64,000 nt of DNA from Agapetus fuscipes (lineage: Eukaryota; Arthropoda; Insecta; Trichoptera; Glossosomatidae). How positions within the stretch are numbered: the stretch's first letter is position 1; every line of letters starts with the position of its first letter. The stretch lies in the NCBI GenBank assembly GCA_951799405.1, contig OX637351.1, forward strand, positions 4,558,251 through 4,622,250, written 5' to 3'. This document shows positions 10,501 through 18,698 of this stretch, piece after piece. The notes beneath the pieces were generated by a model. That model was not told the DNA's origin and did no database searches. It worked only from the letters and a program-made list of their open reading frames with translations. Made by a program: the position numbers and the translations under genes.

Positions 10501-13500
10501 CCTGTATATCTCTGACCCTGAACATCTTGAGCAAGTGGGGTGTGATGTAGGTCTTGAAGACATTCATGGAGAACAATCCGCTGGCAGGGCCGGCGTTAGG
10601 GTCTGCTTCTGAAAAATACAATGTCAAAAATACAAATTGACAAAGAGAAATCTGTGACGCCACAGGGTCGGGTAGCCATGGAAAGCTAAGGACCATGGTC
10701 TACAAGTGTGACGATTGCCCGCCTAAAAGTTCTAAATTTAATTTTGATCCGAGTCCCATGCATTTATTGTGAAGTTCCAACAGCCATTCCAAAGGCTGGC
10801 GTTGTTTCTAGTACAGCAGATCCTGTAAGAAGATCACAGCGACTAGCCAACCGCTGATAATGCCCATCGGAGCAATGAAAAAAAGTGATTGTTGTGTCAA
10901 CAAGAACCGGCCGTGAAAGCTTCAATTTACAATTCTGTGGGCGCAAGGAACAACGGAATGAGTCAAAAAAATTAGCATGCAAAGTGATTCTTTAGATATA
11001 ATATATCTAAAGAATCATTTTGCGTACCTTTTTTTTTTAACTCATTCCGTTGTTCCTTTCGCCCACGGAATTGAATCCTTAATGTAACTTATCTTTGCAA
11101 CTTAAGATTAGATTGGATTGCGTAAATTGAAAACAATGTATGAAAACTATATAACTCTCTAGGAATGCCGCCATATATTTCATACATTTTCGATTTATGT
11201 ACTCTAGTTGAGATTTACAAAATGTTTTTTGTACTTGGGGTACAGTACCTTTTCTTGGCACCAATATAAACGGCAGCAATTTCTCTCTGGCCGTGGCATC
11301 GAGCAGCACCAATCTAGAGAGCAGCGGGCCGGCCAGCTGCCTGGCCACGGTGACCTCGTTGAACTCTCCCAGTCTGTGCAGCAGGCCGCAGAAGAACTCT
11401 CGCTTCTCGTTCTCCGCCTTGAGGGGCAGCGAGGTCAGGAAGTCGTCCACCACGATGAAGTCGTGCTTAAAGAACTTGTGCGCGAGGAGGGCGGAGAAGT
11501 TGGGGCGCGTGCTGGCGGTGGGATTCTGCAACTCGTGCTGGCAACACTTCTTGAACTCTCGCAGGTGCGGCACGTCATCTGTTGGAAAATAAAGCAAGGC
11601 AATTAATACAAACCAATCAGTAAGTAAACTTGTAAGCTTCGGAATAGTTAGGCTATTTGTATACCCCCAGTGCAGAATACTTTTACAAACACATTTTTCA
11701 CAACATTTATTGATTTACTATCTTAATTGATTAACGACATTTCTAACTACGTGAACAGTCACATGTATTAGTTATTCAAGAGCAAAATTCACAAAGGTTT
11801 AGCACATATTTCCACTTACAGACTTTTGAATTCTTTAACACAGATGTCAGGGATAAGTTCAAAGTTGGATGACGTCTATGATTGACAGCCGCACAGTATG
11901 CAAGTTTACACTCGACGCCTATGCATGTCACCCACAGTTGAAGGGTTAAGTCCGCAACTTTACATTTTAACATTTACTGAAGGCACCGTTTTAATTTTCA
12001 CACATTTAGGCAAATGCTATTATAGAGTTTAAGAATCAAGCCTTTTACTCTGGACCAGTCCGTAGTCCAGTGGTAACACTTCGGATTTGTAGATGGAAGA
12101 TTGTGGGTTCGAATCCCGGCGGAGCACAGAAAATATCCCATTTATATTTTCAAATTTGCTCTTCGCTGGGTTGAAAAATTCATAAACTTTTACCAAAGAC
12201 CGGTCATCAAATGGTCCATCCAGCCTTACAGCAACTGGGTCACTTTGTAGCGACGACCAAGCTCGTAAACACCTCTGCGGCACTACAGCAAGTGTCATGG
12301 ACCTTGTCATAGAGTCTCTGAAATCTAGGGAGTCTCCCGCACAGGATTTCTTCAAAAAATAATCTTAAACTCCATACCTTCATTTCTTCCTTTGAAAACG
12401 TCATCAACCAGAGAGCAGAATGCATACTGGTCCACTTTGGTCAAATCATCACTGGACTCTTCGTTTGGATCAACTGCTTTGTCGTATCTGTAAGTATTTT
12501 TGACTCGTTTAGTCAAACCATCTACAACTTTATGAAACTGAAGCCCTTTCACCATTCCACTAGGGCTGGCCAGAGCCTCTACAAAATCTCCACTTATTCC
12601 TATCCTAACATACTTCTTCACTCAGTTCATTTATATACATCACTTATTCATACATTTCCTTCTTTTAGATTCACTCTTTATATCCCATAGCTTCACAACT
12701 TTACTAATTGGATCAAGCCATTCCATTCTCGGTCTTCCTTTTCCCATCTTGCCTCTTTAAGTTTCCCCTTCTTTCCAAATGCCCAAACCATCTAATTAAA
12801 TTATTTTATACTTTTATCTTCACAGATTACATTCCTTTGTCACCCATTCACATACACACTCTATCTTTTAAAGTTTTTTCTGTCATTTTTCTCAGGTTGT
12901 TCACCTCTGGCCTCTGCTGTACATACCTTATTGATTTCACTATAATTCCTTGACTTATAGGTTGGTATGAGGCTGACCACCCATACTACAAAAAATGGTT
13001 CACTTTGCCAATGTCATCCCTGTGTCAGGGAAGGTCGGCAAAAGTTGTAGGGTTTATGTTGATTTGAGGTTTGGATTTTATTTGTAAGTACACATTCAGC
13101 CTTGGTAAGCGCGAACTACAGGTGTTTGTTTGTGGGCATGCATTTGATATGAGCTTTAAATGTTGATATATCTTTGCAACTTAGTTTATAGATTCACCGT
13201 CCATGCTCCACTTCCATACATTATCATTCCATATTTTACGTTTACACGCTCACCGGTATTTTTTGGCTTGCTTGAGGTACGCAGAGTTCATTTCCTTGAA
13301 TGGTTTGAGGAATTCCATTCCGCCGAGCTTCCAATAGCCGTCCTCCATGACGTAGACGGCGCCAATAGATATGTTGTTATGGGAGGAGAATGCCTGGAAA
13401 GATGAATCAGTTACAGGCGACTTCCAAATTACAAATAAGATAAAATCATTTTTTGATTGCCTACATTGCCTGAAAAACTATGATGAAATGTAGAATGAAT

Positions 13501-15653
13501 ACTTATAGGAAGACTGATCATATGTCGACATAACAATCACTTTATTCGGGCTATGTAGCCGTGGTCTGGTAGATTCTTTCCGGACAGTTTCGGCCATTGC
13601 TCCGATGGGCATTATCAGCGGTTGGCTAGTCGCTGTGATCTTCTTACAGGATCTGGTATTCTAGAAACAACGCTGGCCTTTGAATTGCCAAATTCAAAGG
13701 CCAGCCTATGAAAAAAGTGATTGTTATGTCAACAAAAACAAGCCGTGAAAGCTTCAATGTACAATTATGTTCATATGGCGTCTCCCCTCTGGCAAAAACA
13801 CTAATAAAAATAAAGAGTGTTGATATTATCTAGGTTTTTGGCAGTTACTTCGTGAAAGTTCATTTTAATAGATTAAAATAAAAAACTTATTTGTTACAAT
13901 TCACATGAGCTTTTATTATTTTTTAAACACTACCGGTTTCGGGAGAAGCAATACCTCCCATCTTCAGGTGTAAATATAAACGTTTATATTTACACCTGAA
14001 GATGGGAGGTATTGCTTCTCCCGAAACCGGTAGTGTTTAAAAAATAATAAAAGCTCATGTGAATTGTAACAAATAAGTTTTTTATTTTAATCTATTAAAG
14101 AGTGTTGAGTTAGTTGTATCAAAAATTTTGTCTTAACGAGCCCTACAATTTTTTTTTTTTTTAGAATAGATTTGTGAAGAGGAATGTAATTCACCAACTT
14201 ATTCTGCCTGGCCAGAAACAGGTATCATCAAATAATAATTTCTCACTGTTTATTTTAATGAATTATTAATTAATAATTACCCAATCAAATCTGTTGAACC
14301 AGGGTCAAAGTTATGGTCAAATGACCCAGGTGGGGATCGAACCAATATTATTCTATTCCAAATACGCTAGAAAGATCAGCCCACTTGGCCCCCTCGGCCA
14401 TAACACCGACAATGTTGTAGATGTTGGCTATGTCGGCAAATGAAATGTTGAGAACATTGTCTGCCCACCGCACATAGCTCTGAGACATACAGTGGCGCAA
14501 TGTTCTGCGAGGACTTAAATACAGTTAGTGGACCTTGTTATGCAGGAAGGCCAAGGCCTGCAGCACCCTGTGGAAGCTGAGGCAGAGCTGCAGAGCGTCC
14601 TGCTGGGCCAGCACATGCTCTGAGACATACAGTGGCGTAATGTTGTGTGAAGACTTAAATACAGTTAGTGGACCTTGTTATGCAGGAAGGCCAAGGCCTG
14701 CAGCACCCTGTGGAGGCCGAGGCAGACCTGCAGCGCGTCCTGCTGGGCCAGCACCTGCGCCAGGGGCTGCGCGGGCTCCGTGGCCAGCCACTGCACTCCC
14801 CGCTGCTGCCAGTGCCGCACATAGCGCAGGATGTGAGGGTGGCGGTGTGTCATCAGATTCTGTACAGATTACATTTATGTCACTTTTTTTTTTTAAGAAA
14901 TCCTGTGCGGGAGACTCCCTAGATTTCAGCAGAGGTTCTAGGGGTCTATGACACTTGTTGTAGTGCCGCAGAGGTGTTGTTTACGAGCTTGGTCGTCACT
15001 ACAAAACGCCAATACTCAAGCAAGACCCAGTTGCTGTGAGGCTGGATGGACCTTCAGTGACTGGTCTTTCTATAATCTAAGTTGCAAAATATTACATTAA
15101 AGATTTATATTAAACATTATTCACACAGGCAGACACATTTAAGTTCGCGCTTAAACATGCCGCATGTGAACCTGCAATGTAAAACCCAATCTCAAATGAA
15201 CATACACCCTGCAACTCTTGCCGACCTTCCCTGAACAGGGGTGACATTGGCAAAGTGAACCTTTTTTTTCAGTATGGGTGGTCAGCCTCATACCAACCTA
15301 TAAGTAAAGGAATAAAAGAAAACCCCATGTTATAACAATATAAAAATATGTATATGAGTCAATAGTATCTTTTACGTAGATGTTTATCTATTCAAGAGAT
15401 AAACTGTTATATTTAAATGCGATATTAATGTAATACTTACGATCGCACATTTTTCCAAGGGAGTGTGCGCGGACCAGAGGGGCCCAAGCACGGCGGACTC
15501 GCTCTTGAAGACCGAGATGGACCCGTACCCCTTTAAATTGAAAAAATGTCCGGAATCGTTGACTGTGGCGTGGAAGTGCGCCCAGAAGTCTGTGATTTCC
15601 ACCGCCTTTTCATTCACTTCGAGCCCGCTGAGGTGCGAGGTCTCGTTCCCCAT
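7537..15653 (-). CDS. SCYL3: SCY1-like pseudokinase 3 (PACE-1), 8 exons, 721 aa
   Basis: Exons: 15653-15441, 14859-14674, 13393-13254, 12487-12378, 11578-11249, 10608-10502, 9037-8954, 8532-7537. All junction phases agree (total 2166 nt). SCYL3 binds ezrin and acts at Golgi/cell-edge membranes. The start MGNETSHL fits the family's myristoylated MGxE N-terminus, so the second of two nearby ATGs was chosen. Residues 1-270 form the kinase fold, but HRD is replaced (FLHNKAFSSHNNIS) and DFG by WKLGG, as in the pseudokinase family. HEAT-like helices follow (LLAHKFFKHDF, then LLLGIKDTSDN and GERRFKLFMDG), then an acidic tail with DFFTDMTPVIEKASVF and a final GDADWEDD. Human SCYL3 is 742 aa and has the matching DWFADMIPEIKPSAAF. 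The exon 2 donor (AAG|GTCCAC) is poor and sits in a tandem duplication. Confidence 0.93.
8643..8932 (+). mobile_element. SINE-A, 5'-truncated, tail type 2
   Basis: This copy starts inside the tRNA-like head (GGTTGTGGGTTCGAATCCCA) and keeps the body (CATTCAGCCTTACAGCAACT). It ends in tail type 2 (CCTCTGCGGCACTACAACAA, then CCCGCACAGGATTT) and a run of A. It lies in SCYL3 intron 7, on the opposite strand to the gene. Confidence 0.85.
9099..9305. repeat. Foldback element FB1, copy 2
   Basis: The ends are GTACCCTTAGTACGAGTTGC and its complement, with self-complementary halves around CAAAATCTGCCG. It lies in SCYL3 intron 6 and is shorter than copy 1 by loss of part of the right arm. Confidence 0.85.
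9413..9620 (+). repeat. Family C copy
   Basis: It begins with ctataggttggtatgaggct and is diverged through the GGTTCACTTAACCAAAGTC block; the AGATT tail is absent. Confidence 0.75.
9677..9929 (+). repeat. Family C copy, near full length
   Basis: It runs from acttataagttggtatgcgg to the characteristic end CTTTGCAACTTAGATTAGAG. It is a second C copy in the same orientation just downstream of the previous one. Confidence 0.85.
10020..10140 (-). repeat. LINE 3'-tail fragment (repeat F)
   Basis: The phrase aactaagctacacatgtact is shared with 19640, 37890, 43160 and 52490. At 37.9 kb it is continuous with a reverse-transcriptase C-terminal relic, so it is most likely the tail of that LINE. Confidence 0.5.
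10231..10500 (+). mobile_element. SINE-A, tail type 1
   Basis: The head is complete (GACCGGTCCGTAGTCTAGTG; B-box GGGTTCGAATCCC). Part of the body is deleted, and the tail ends with CCAAATAAATCATCC plus an ATT microsatellite. The microsatellite ends exactly at the exon 6 donor of SCYL3 (10501/10502). Confidence 0.85.
10920..11087. repeat. Foldback (MITE-like) element in SCYL3 intron 5
   Basis: The two arms are complementary around a centre at 11001 (tttagatata a tatatctaaa), with outer arms around GGAACAACGGAATGAGT and ACTCATTCCGTTGTTCC. The arms differ by small indels, so the insertion is old. Confidence 0.8.
11640..12050. other. SCYL3 intron 4, no recognisable feature
   Basis: This is AT-rich intronic sequence between exon 5 and the SINE-A copy; nothing in it matches the other repeats. 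Confidence 0.5.
12053..12358 (+). mobile_element. SINE-A, full copy, tail type 2
   Basis: The head starts CCAGTCCGTAGTCCAGTGG. The copy ends with CCCGCACAGGATTTCTTC and short A runs. The A-rich end lies about 20 bp from the SCYL3 exon 4 donor (12377/12378), on the intron side. Confidence 0.88.
12560..12900 (-). mobile_element. LINE 3' end relic (RTE type), degraded
   Basis: Minus-strand reading, with several frame breaks, gives fragments such as MVWAFGK (compare RWFGHVERM), GKGRPRMEWLDPISKVVK-like phrases and WDIKSESKRRKCMNK. It is the same family as the better preserved copies at 22254-22634 and 63705-64000. Confidence 0.6.
12947..13195 (+). repeat. Family C copy, full length
   Basis: It runs from TTCCTTGACTTATAGGTTGG to CTTTGCAACTTAG with a short tail, in SCYL3 intron 3 close to exon 3. 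Confidence 0.88.
13580..13760 (-). repeat. Repeat fragment with CTGA/GAAAC hairpin
   Basis: Minus strand: CCGCTGATAATGCCCATCGG, then ATGGCCGAAACTGTCC, forming a stem between CTGATAA and GAAAC. A partial reverse copy lies at 10800-10925 (also with AGATCACAGCGACTAGCCAA and the ACCGGCCGTGAAAGCTTC segment). Confidence 0.65.
13864..14099. repeat. Spacerless, virtually perfect 118-bp palindrome
   Basis: Centred between 13981 and 13982 (aaatataaacgtttatattt), the left arm is the reverse complement of the right over about 118 bp, with no mismatch that I could find. Each arm contains ACCTGAAGATGGGAGG and CTCCCGAAACCGG, itself a small hairpin. It lies in SCYL3 intron 2. Confidence 0.95.
14155..14412 (-). 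mobile_element. SINE-D copy
   Basis: On the minus strand the head is class II tRNA-like (GTGTTATGGCCGAGGGGGCC, B-box GGTTCGATCCCC) with body GGTCATTTGACCATAACTTT and a tail near AATTACATTCCTCTTCAC. It lies in SCYL3 intron 2. Confidence 0.8.
14478..14757 (-). repeat. 140-bp tandem duplication of the SCYL3 exon 2 end
   Basis: Units 14478-14617 and 14618-14757 are about 90% identical. Each holds the coding end of exon 2 (VLAQQDALQ...FLHNK), the GTCCAC donor and about 58 bp of intron. The outer unit, adjacent to the intact exon, is the functional one by splice phase; the inner unit is probably an intronic relic. Confidence 0.85.
14893..15068 (-). mobile_element. SINE-A, truncated, tail type 2
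   Basis: In reverse orientation it reads AAATCCTGTGCGGGAGACTC to GGCTGGATGGACCTTCAGTG. The tRNA-like head is missing. It lies in SCYL3 intron 1 on the gene's own strand. Confidence 0.85.
15074..15313 (-). repeat. Family C copy, full length (reverse)
   Basis: It reads taatctaagttgcaaaat to accaacctataagtaaagga, directly abutting the truncated SINE-A. Confidence 0.88.
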
Positions 15654-16520
15654 TTTCATGCGTGTTTTGTGATTTATTAGGAAATTTCAAAACAATCTGC
15701 CTCGTTGACAGATGGACATTTTTCACTGATTACGTTTTGTTGTGTTGGCGAAACTGTGTTTTTTTTAACTTTCGGGGTGGCTAACAGTAAAAATTTCATT
15801 TCTAGTGAATATGTCAGGTAGGTAGGTATTATTTATAATGGATTCAGTTCACATCGGAACGGATGTTCCATTTTTCGGTGGAAAAACGCCACTTGTCTTG
15901 TATCCTGCCGCCATTCCTCTAGGGGTGGCCGGTACCTCCACACGACTCTGTCTTTGCATACTTCTTTCATCTCATCTAATTACACGTTTATGTAATCAAC
16001 CTTACAGCAACCTGACTTTGATAATTGCTTTTTGTGCATGAAATTTGTATAGGTACCTACTTTATTTGTTTTTAGTGATATTTCTTAAAAAAATATTTGT
16101 TAGCCTTTTCCTTAGCAACTCCGGAGGCGGCCGTGTGTCATCACATATTTTTGTGAATGGAACTTGTACCATCAACCGCATTGTAATATTTATACATTGC
16201 AAGAAAAAAATGAAACTTACTTTCTTGTTCTTTTTCATCTGTCTTATGGGTGTGGGCGTCTTCCTAGGTTCCGTTACACATGGTCAAGAGACACAATATG
16301 TGTTTGTACGCAAAAACCATGGTTCCCCAGCCATGGCAACAAAGACTCTGTCTCCACTTCAGATGATCGGCGGCTGATTCTCTTCTTGCTTCCTTATTTA
16401 CTTTTTTTTAATTTATGCACTAACTCTCTCACATTATATTTTTTATAATTTTCAGTTACTCTAAGCTAGGTGTCTTATTTTCTGTTGCTTCTGTTTACCA
16501 CTTGCACATTCCAATAGGCG
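15654..16520. other. SCYL3 upstream region, no gene seen
   Basis: It contains the block CCTCTAGGGGTGGCCGGTAC (15914-15933), shared with 2277 and 12565, probably a LINE tail remnant. No open frame has support. The SCYL3 promoter should lie at the left side, but no TATA or Inr can be named with confidence. Confidence 0.4.
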
Positions 16521-16529
16521 ATAGTCTAA

Positions 16530-16681
16530 TGGCGGTATTCACCATTGCCATGTGAATGCTTAAGTTTTGCTAAGGAAAAAATTCTAGTAAGTATCGAAAT
16601 AGTAGTAATCTATTTCGATACTTACTAGGAATTTTTCCTTAGCAAAACTTAAGCGTTATGGCAATGGTGAATACCGCCATT
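16530..16681. repeat. Foldback MITE
   Basis: The arms are AATGGCGGTATTCACCATTG and its complement, continuing with CTTAAGTTTTGCTAAGG and an inner AGTAAGTATCGAAATAG, centred near 16604. It is non-coding and the arms differ by only a few bases. Confidence 0.88.
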
Positions 16682-16776
16682 GGTATCTTTACACAGAGTA
16701 CCAGAGGTTTGCGAACAAAGACCGACAACTTCAGATTAAATTTTTCCATCGTACCTTACTCTGTGCATCGTACCTC

Positions 16777-18035
16777 TTACTGAGACCTGGCTGGGTACTG
16801 ACATTGATTCTCGAGAGTTCATCGATGACAGATACAATGTCTGGCGAAGTGATCGTGGCTTCGAGTAGTTTCGCAGATACTTACATTGTCTTTTCTCGGC
16901 TTTTATCAATTTAATTCAATCAAAACTCCCTAAATCAAACTTTTGATCATATTTTGTGTAAGGCTCCCCTGGTGTCGGGAATAATTCACTCTGGTCTTCC
17001 TTTCGTACCTGAAGACTCTCACCACCTGGCGATAAAATTGGTTCTGCCCTCCCAGCCACCTCCCCCAATACCTGAACCTCAACGCATCAACACATACGAG
17101 TCCGAAGCGTTGACAGGGTACGAGATCTGGGTGAAATAATGGATAACAACTCACCTTTGTGAACCATATTGACAATGTCTTGGAGGGATCATTCAGGGTG
17201 CTCGGGTTCATTTTGCAAACTTGCAAACCCTTCAAAAAAGTTACGGTATTGAAAGTTCTCTATTCAGCAATGGTTCGCTCTTTTCTTGAGTACATGTCCC
17301 TTGTTTGGTCTCCCTATTATGCTGTACATATAAAACGTATCGAGAGAGTACAAAAAATATTTATAAAATACATAAATTATAAGTGGAACTTATCTTTTCC
17401 TGATTACAAGTCAGCCCTTGACTATCATAAGCTGGACTCTACAGGATAGGCGTGTTGTTTGCGACATGATGTTATCAATGCCATTTTGCGCAACAAAATC
17501 GATAACCCTGATATTTTGTGTATGTTATCCCTCAACATTCCCACTCGCAGAACCAGGCACACGGTAGACCAACTTTTTCATCTGCCTGTGTGTCGTACTA
17601 ACTATGCTGAGAGCGCACCGATTTACCGCATCTGTGATACTTATAACAAGTGTTTCAGTAGCATTGATATTTTTCATTTAGAGACGGCGCACTTTCGCAA
17701 AGCGGTGGGTGCTTCACTCAGGGAGAAATGATTTCCATTATTTATTTTTATTCTTTTTTATTTAGCAATGCTTTTGTTTATTTTGTCGATAAGTACTCCT
17801 ACATTTCTGTTCTTCTGTTTACATAATAAAAAAACCATATTCAGTTTTGGAAGCAGTAAATTTTTCTTGTAATCAGGCACAACTATAACAACTTGTACTT
17901 CTTTCCAACTTTACCACTAAACTTGATATCCGTGGCAAGATATAATTGGCCATATTTTTATTAAAATTGTTATCTTTATATTTCTTCTGTAACACTGTTT
18001 GTTGTCCTATAAAAATAAAATAAATAAATATTTTT
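16777..18035 (+). mobile_element. Jockey-like LINE, internally deleted relic
   Basis: Fragments of an endonuclease domain (TETWLGTDIDSREFIDDRYN near 16780, then VSGIIHSGLPFVPEDSHHLA at 16970) are joined to a reverse-transcriptase C-terminus at 17159-17731 (FRVLGFILQTCKPF, LYSAMVRSFLEYMSLVWSP, RIERVQKIFIKYI). The last part needs a frame change near 17450. The RT catalytic core is absent. An A/T-rich tail with aaataaataaat follows to about 18035. It lies between Sin1 and SCYL3 on the opposite strand. Confidence 0.8.
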
Positions 18036-18059
18036 TCTTCTTGTTGTTGCTGACTTGTA

Positions 18060-18698
18060 GAAGAAGCTGAAGGAGATTTCCCCCCGAGCAGGCTCTTGTT
18101 GAGCCTCCTCTCCCTCTCTGACTGCAGCTCCAGGATAAAGGAGATTTCCCCCCCCCCCTGGTGTTGGCTACTTGAGCAGGCTCTTGTTGAGCCTCCTCTC
18201 CCTCTCTGACTGCAGCTCCAGGATAAAGGAGATTTCCCCCCCCCCCTGGTGTTGGCTACTTGAGCAGGCTCTTGTTGAGCCTCCTCTCCCTCTCTGACTG
18301 CAGCTCCAGGATAAAGGAGATTTCCCCCCCCCCCTGGTGTTGGCTACTTGAGCAGGCTCTTGTTGAGCCTCCTCCCCGTCTCTGACTGCAGCTCCAGGAT
18401 AAAGGAGATTTCCCCCCCCCCCTGGTGTTGGCTACTTGAGCAGGCTCTTGTTGAGCCTCCTCTCCCTCTCTGACTGCAGCTCCAGGATAAAGGAGATTTC
18501 CCCCCCCCCCCTGGTGTTGGCTACTTGAGCAGGCTCTTGTTGAGCCTCCTCCCCGTCTCTGACTGCAGCTCCAGGATAAAGGAGATTTCCCCCCCCCCTG
18601 GTGTTGGCTACTTGAGCAGGCTCTTGTTGAGCCTCCTCTCCCTCTCTGACTGCAGCTCCAGGATAAAGAAGATTTCCCCCCCCTGGTGTTGGCTACTT
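18060..18698 (-). repeat. 88-bp minisatellite derived from the last exon of Sin1
   Basis: About seven units of about 88 bp follow the Sin1 stop, each separated by a poly-C tract of 8-12 bases. On the minus strand every unit contains a copy of the exon's end (LELQSERERRLNKSLLK and a TAG stop). The units therefore lie in the 3'UTR or just beyond it, and each carries a Sin1-like C-terminus with its own stop. Confidence 0.92.

Noticed and set aside
14410..14480. A minus-strand peptide (SYVRWADNVLNISFADIANI) after a possible acceptor looked like an extra SCYL3 kinase exon.
   Set aside because: The phases of exon 2 (14674) and exon 3 (13393) match directly and give the expected kinase order; this segment borders the SINE-D and the duplicated exon end and has no usable donor.
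16045..16448. Two hydrophobic open frames on the plus strand upstream of the Jockey relic, one with a signal-peptide-like start (MKLTFLFFFICLMGVGVFLG).
   Set aside because: The frame is short, overlaps a second frame of equal length and ends in AT-rich sequence without splice context; the hydrophobicity is explained by T-rich DNA.
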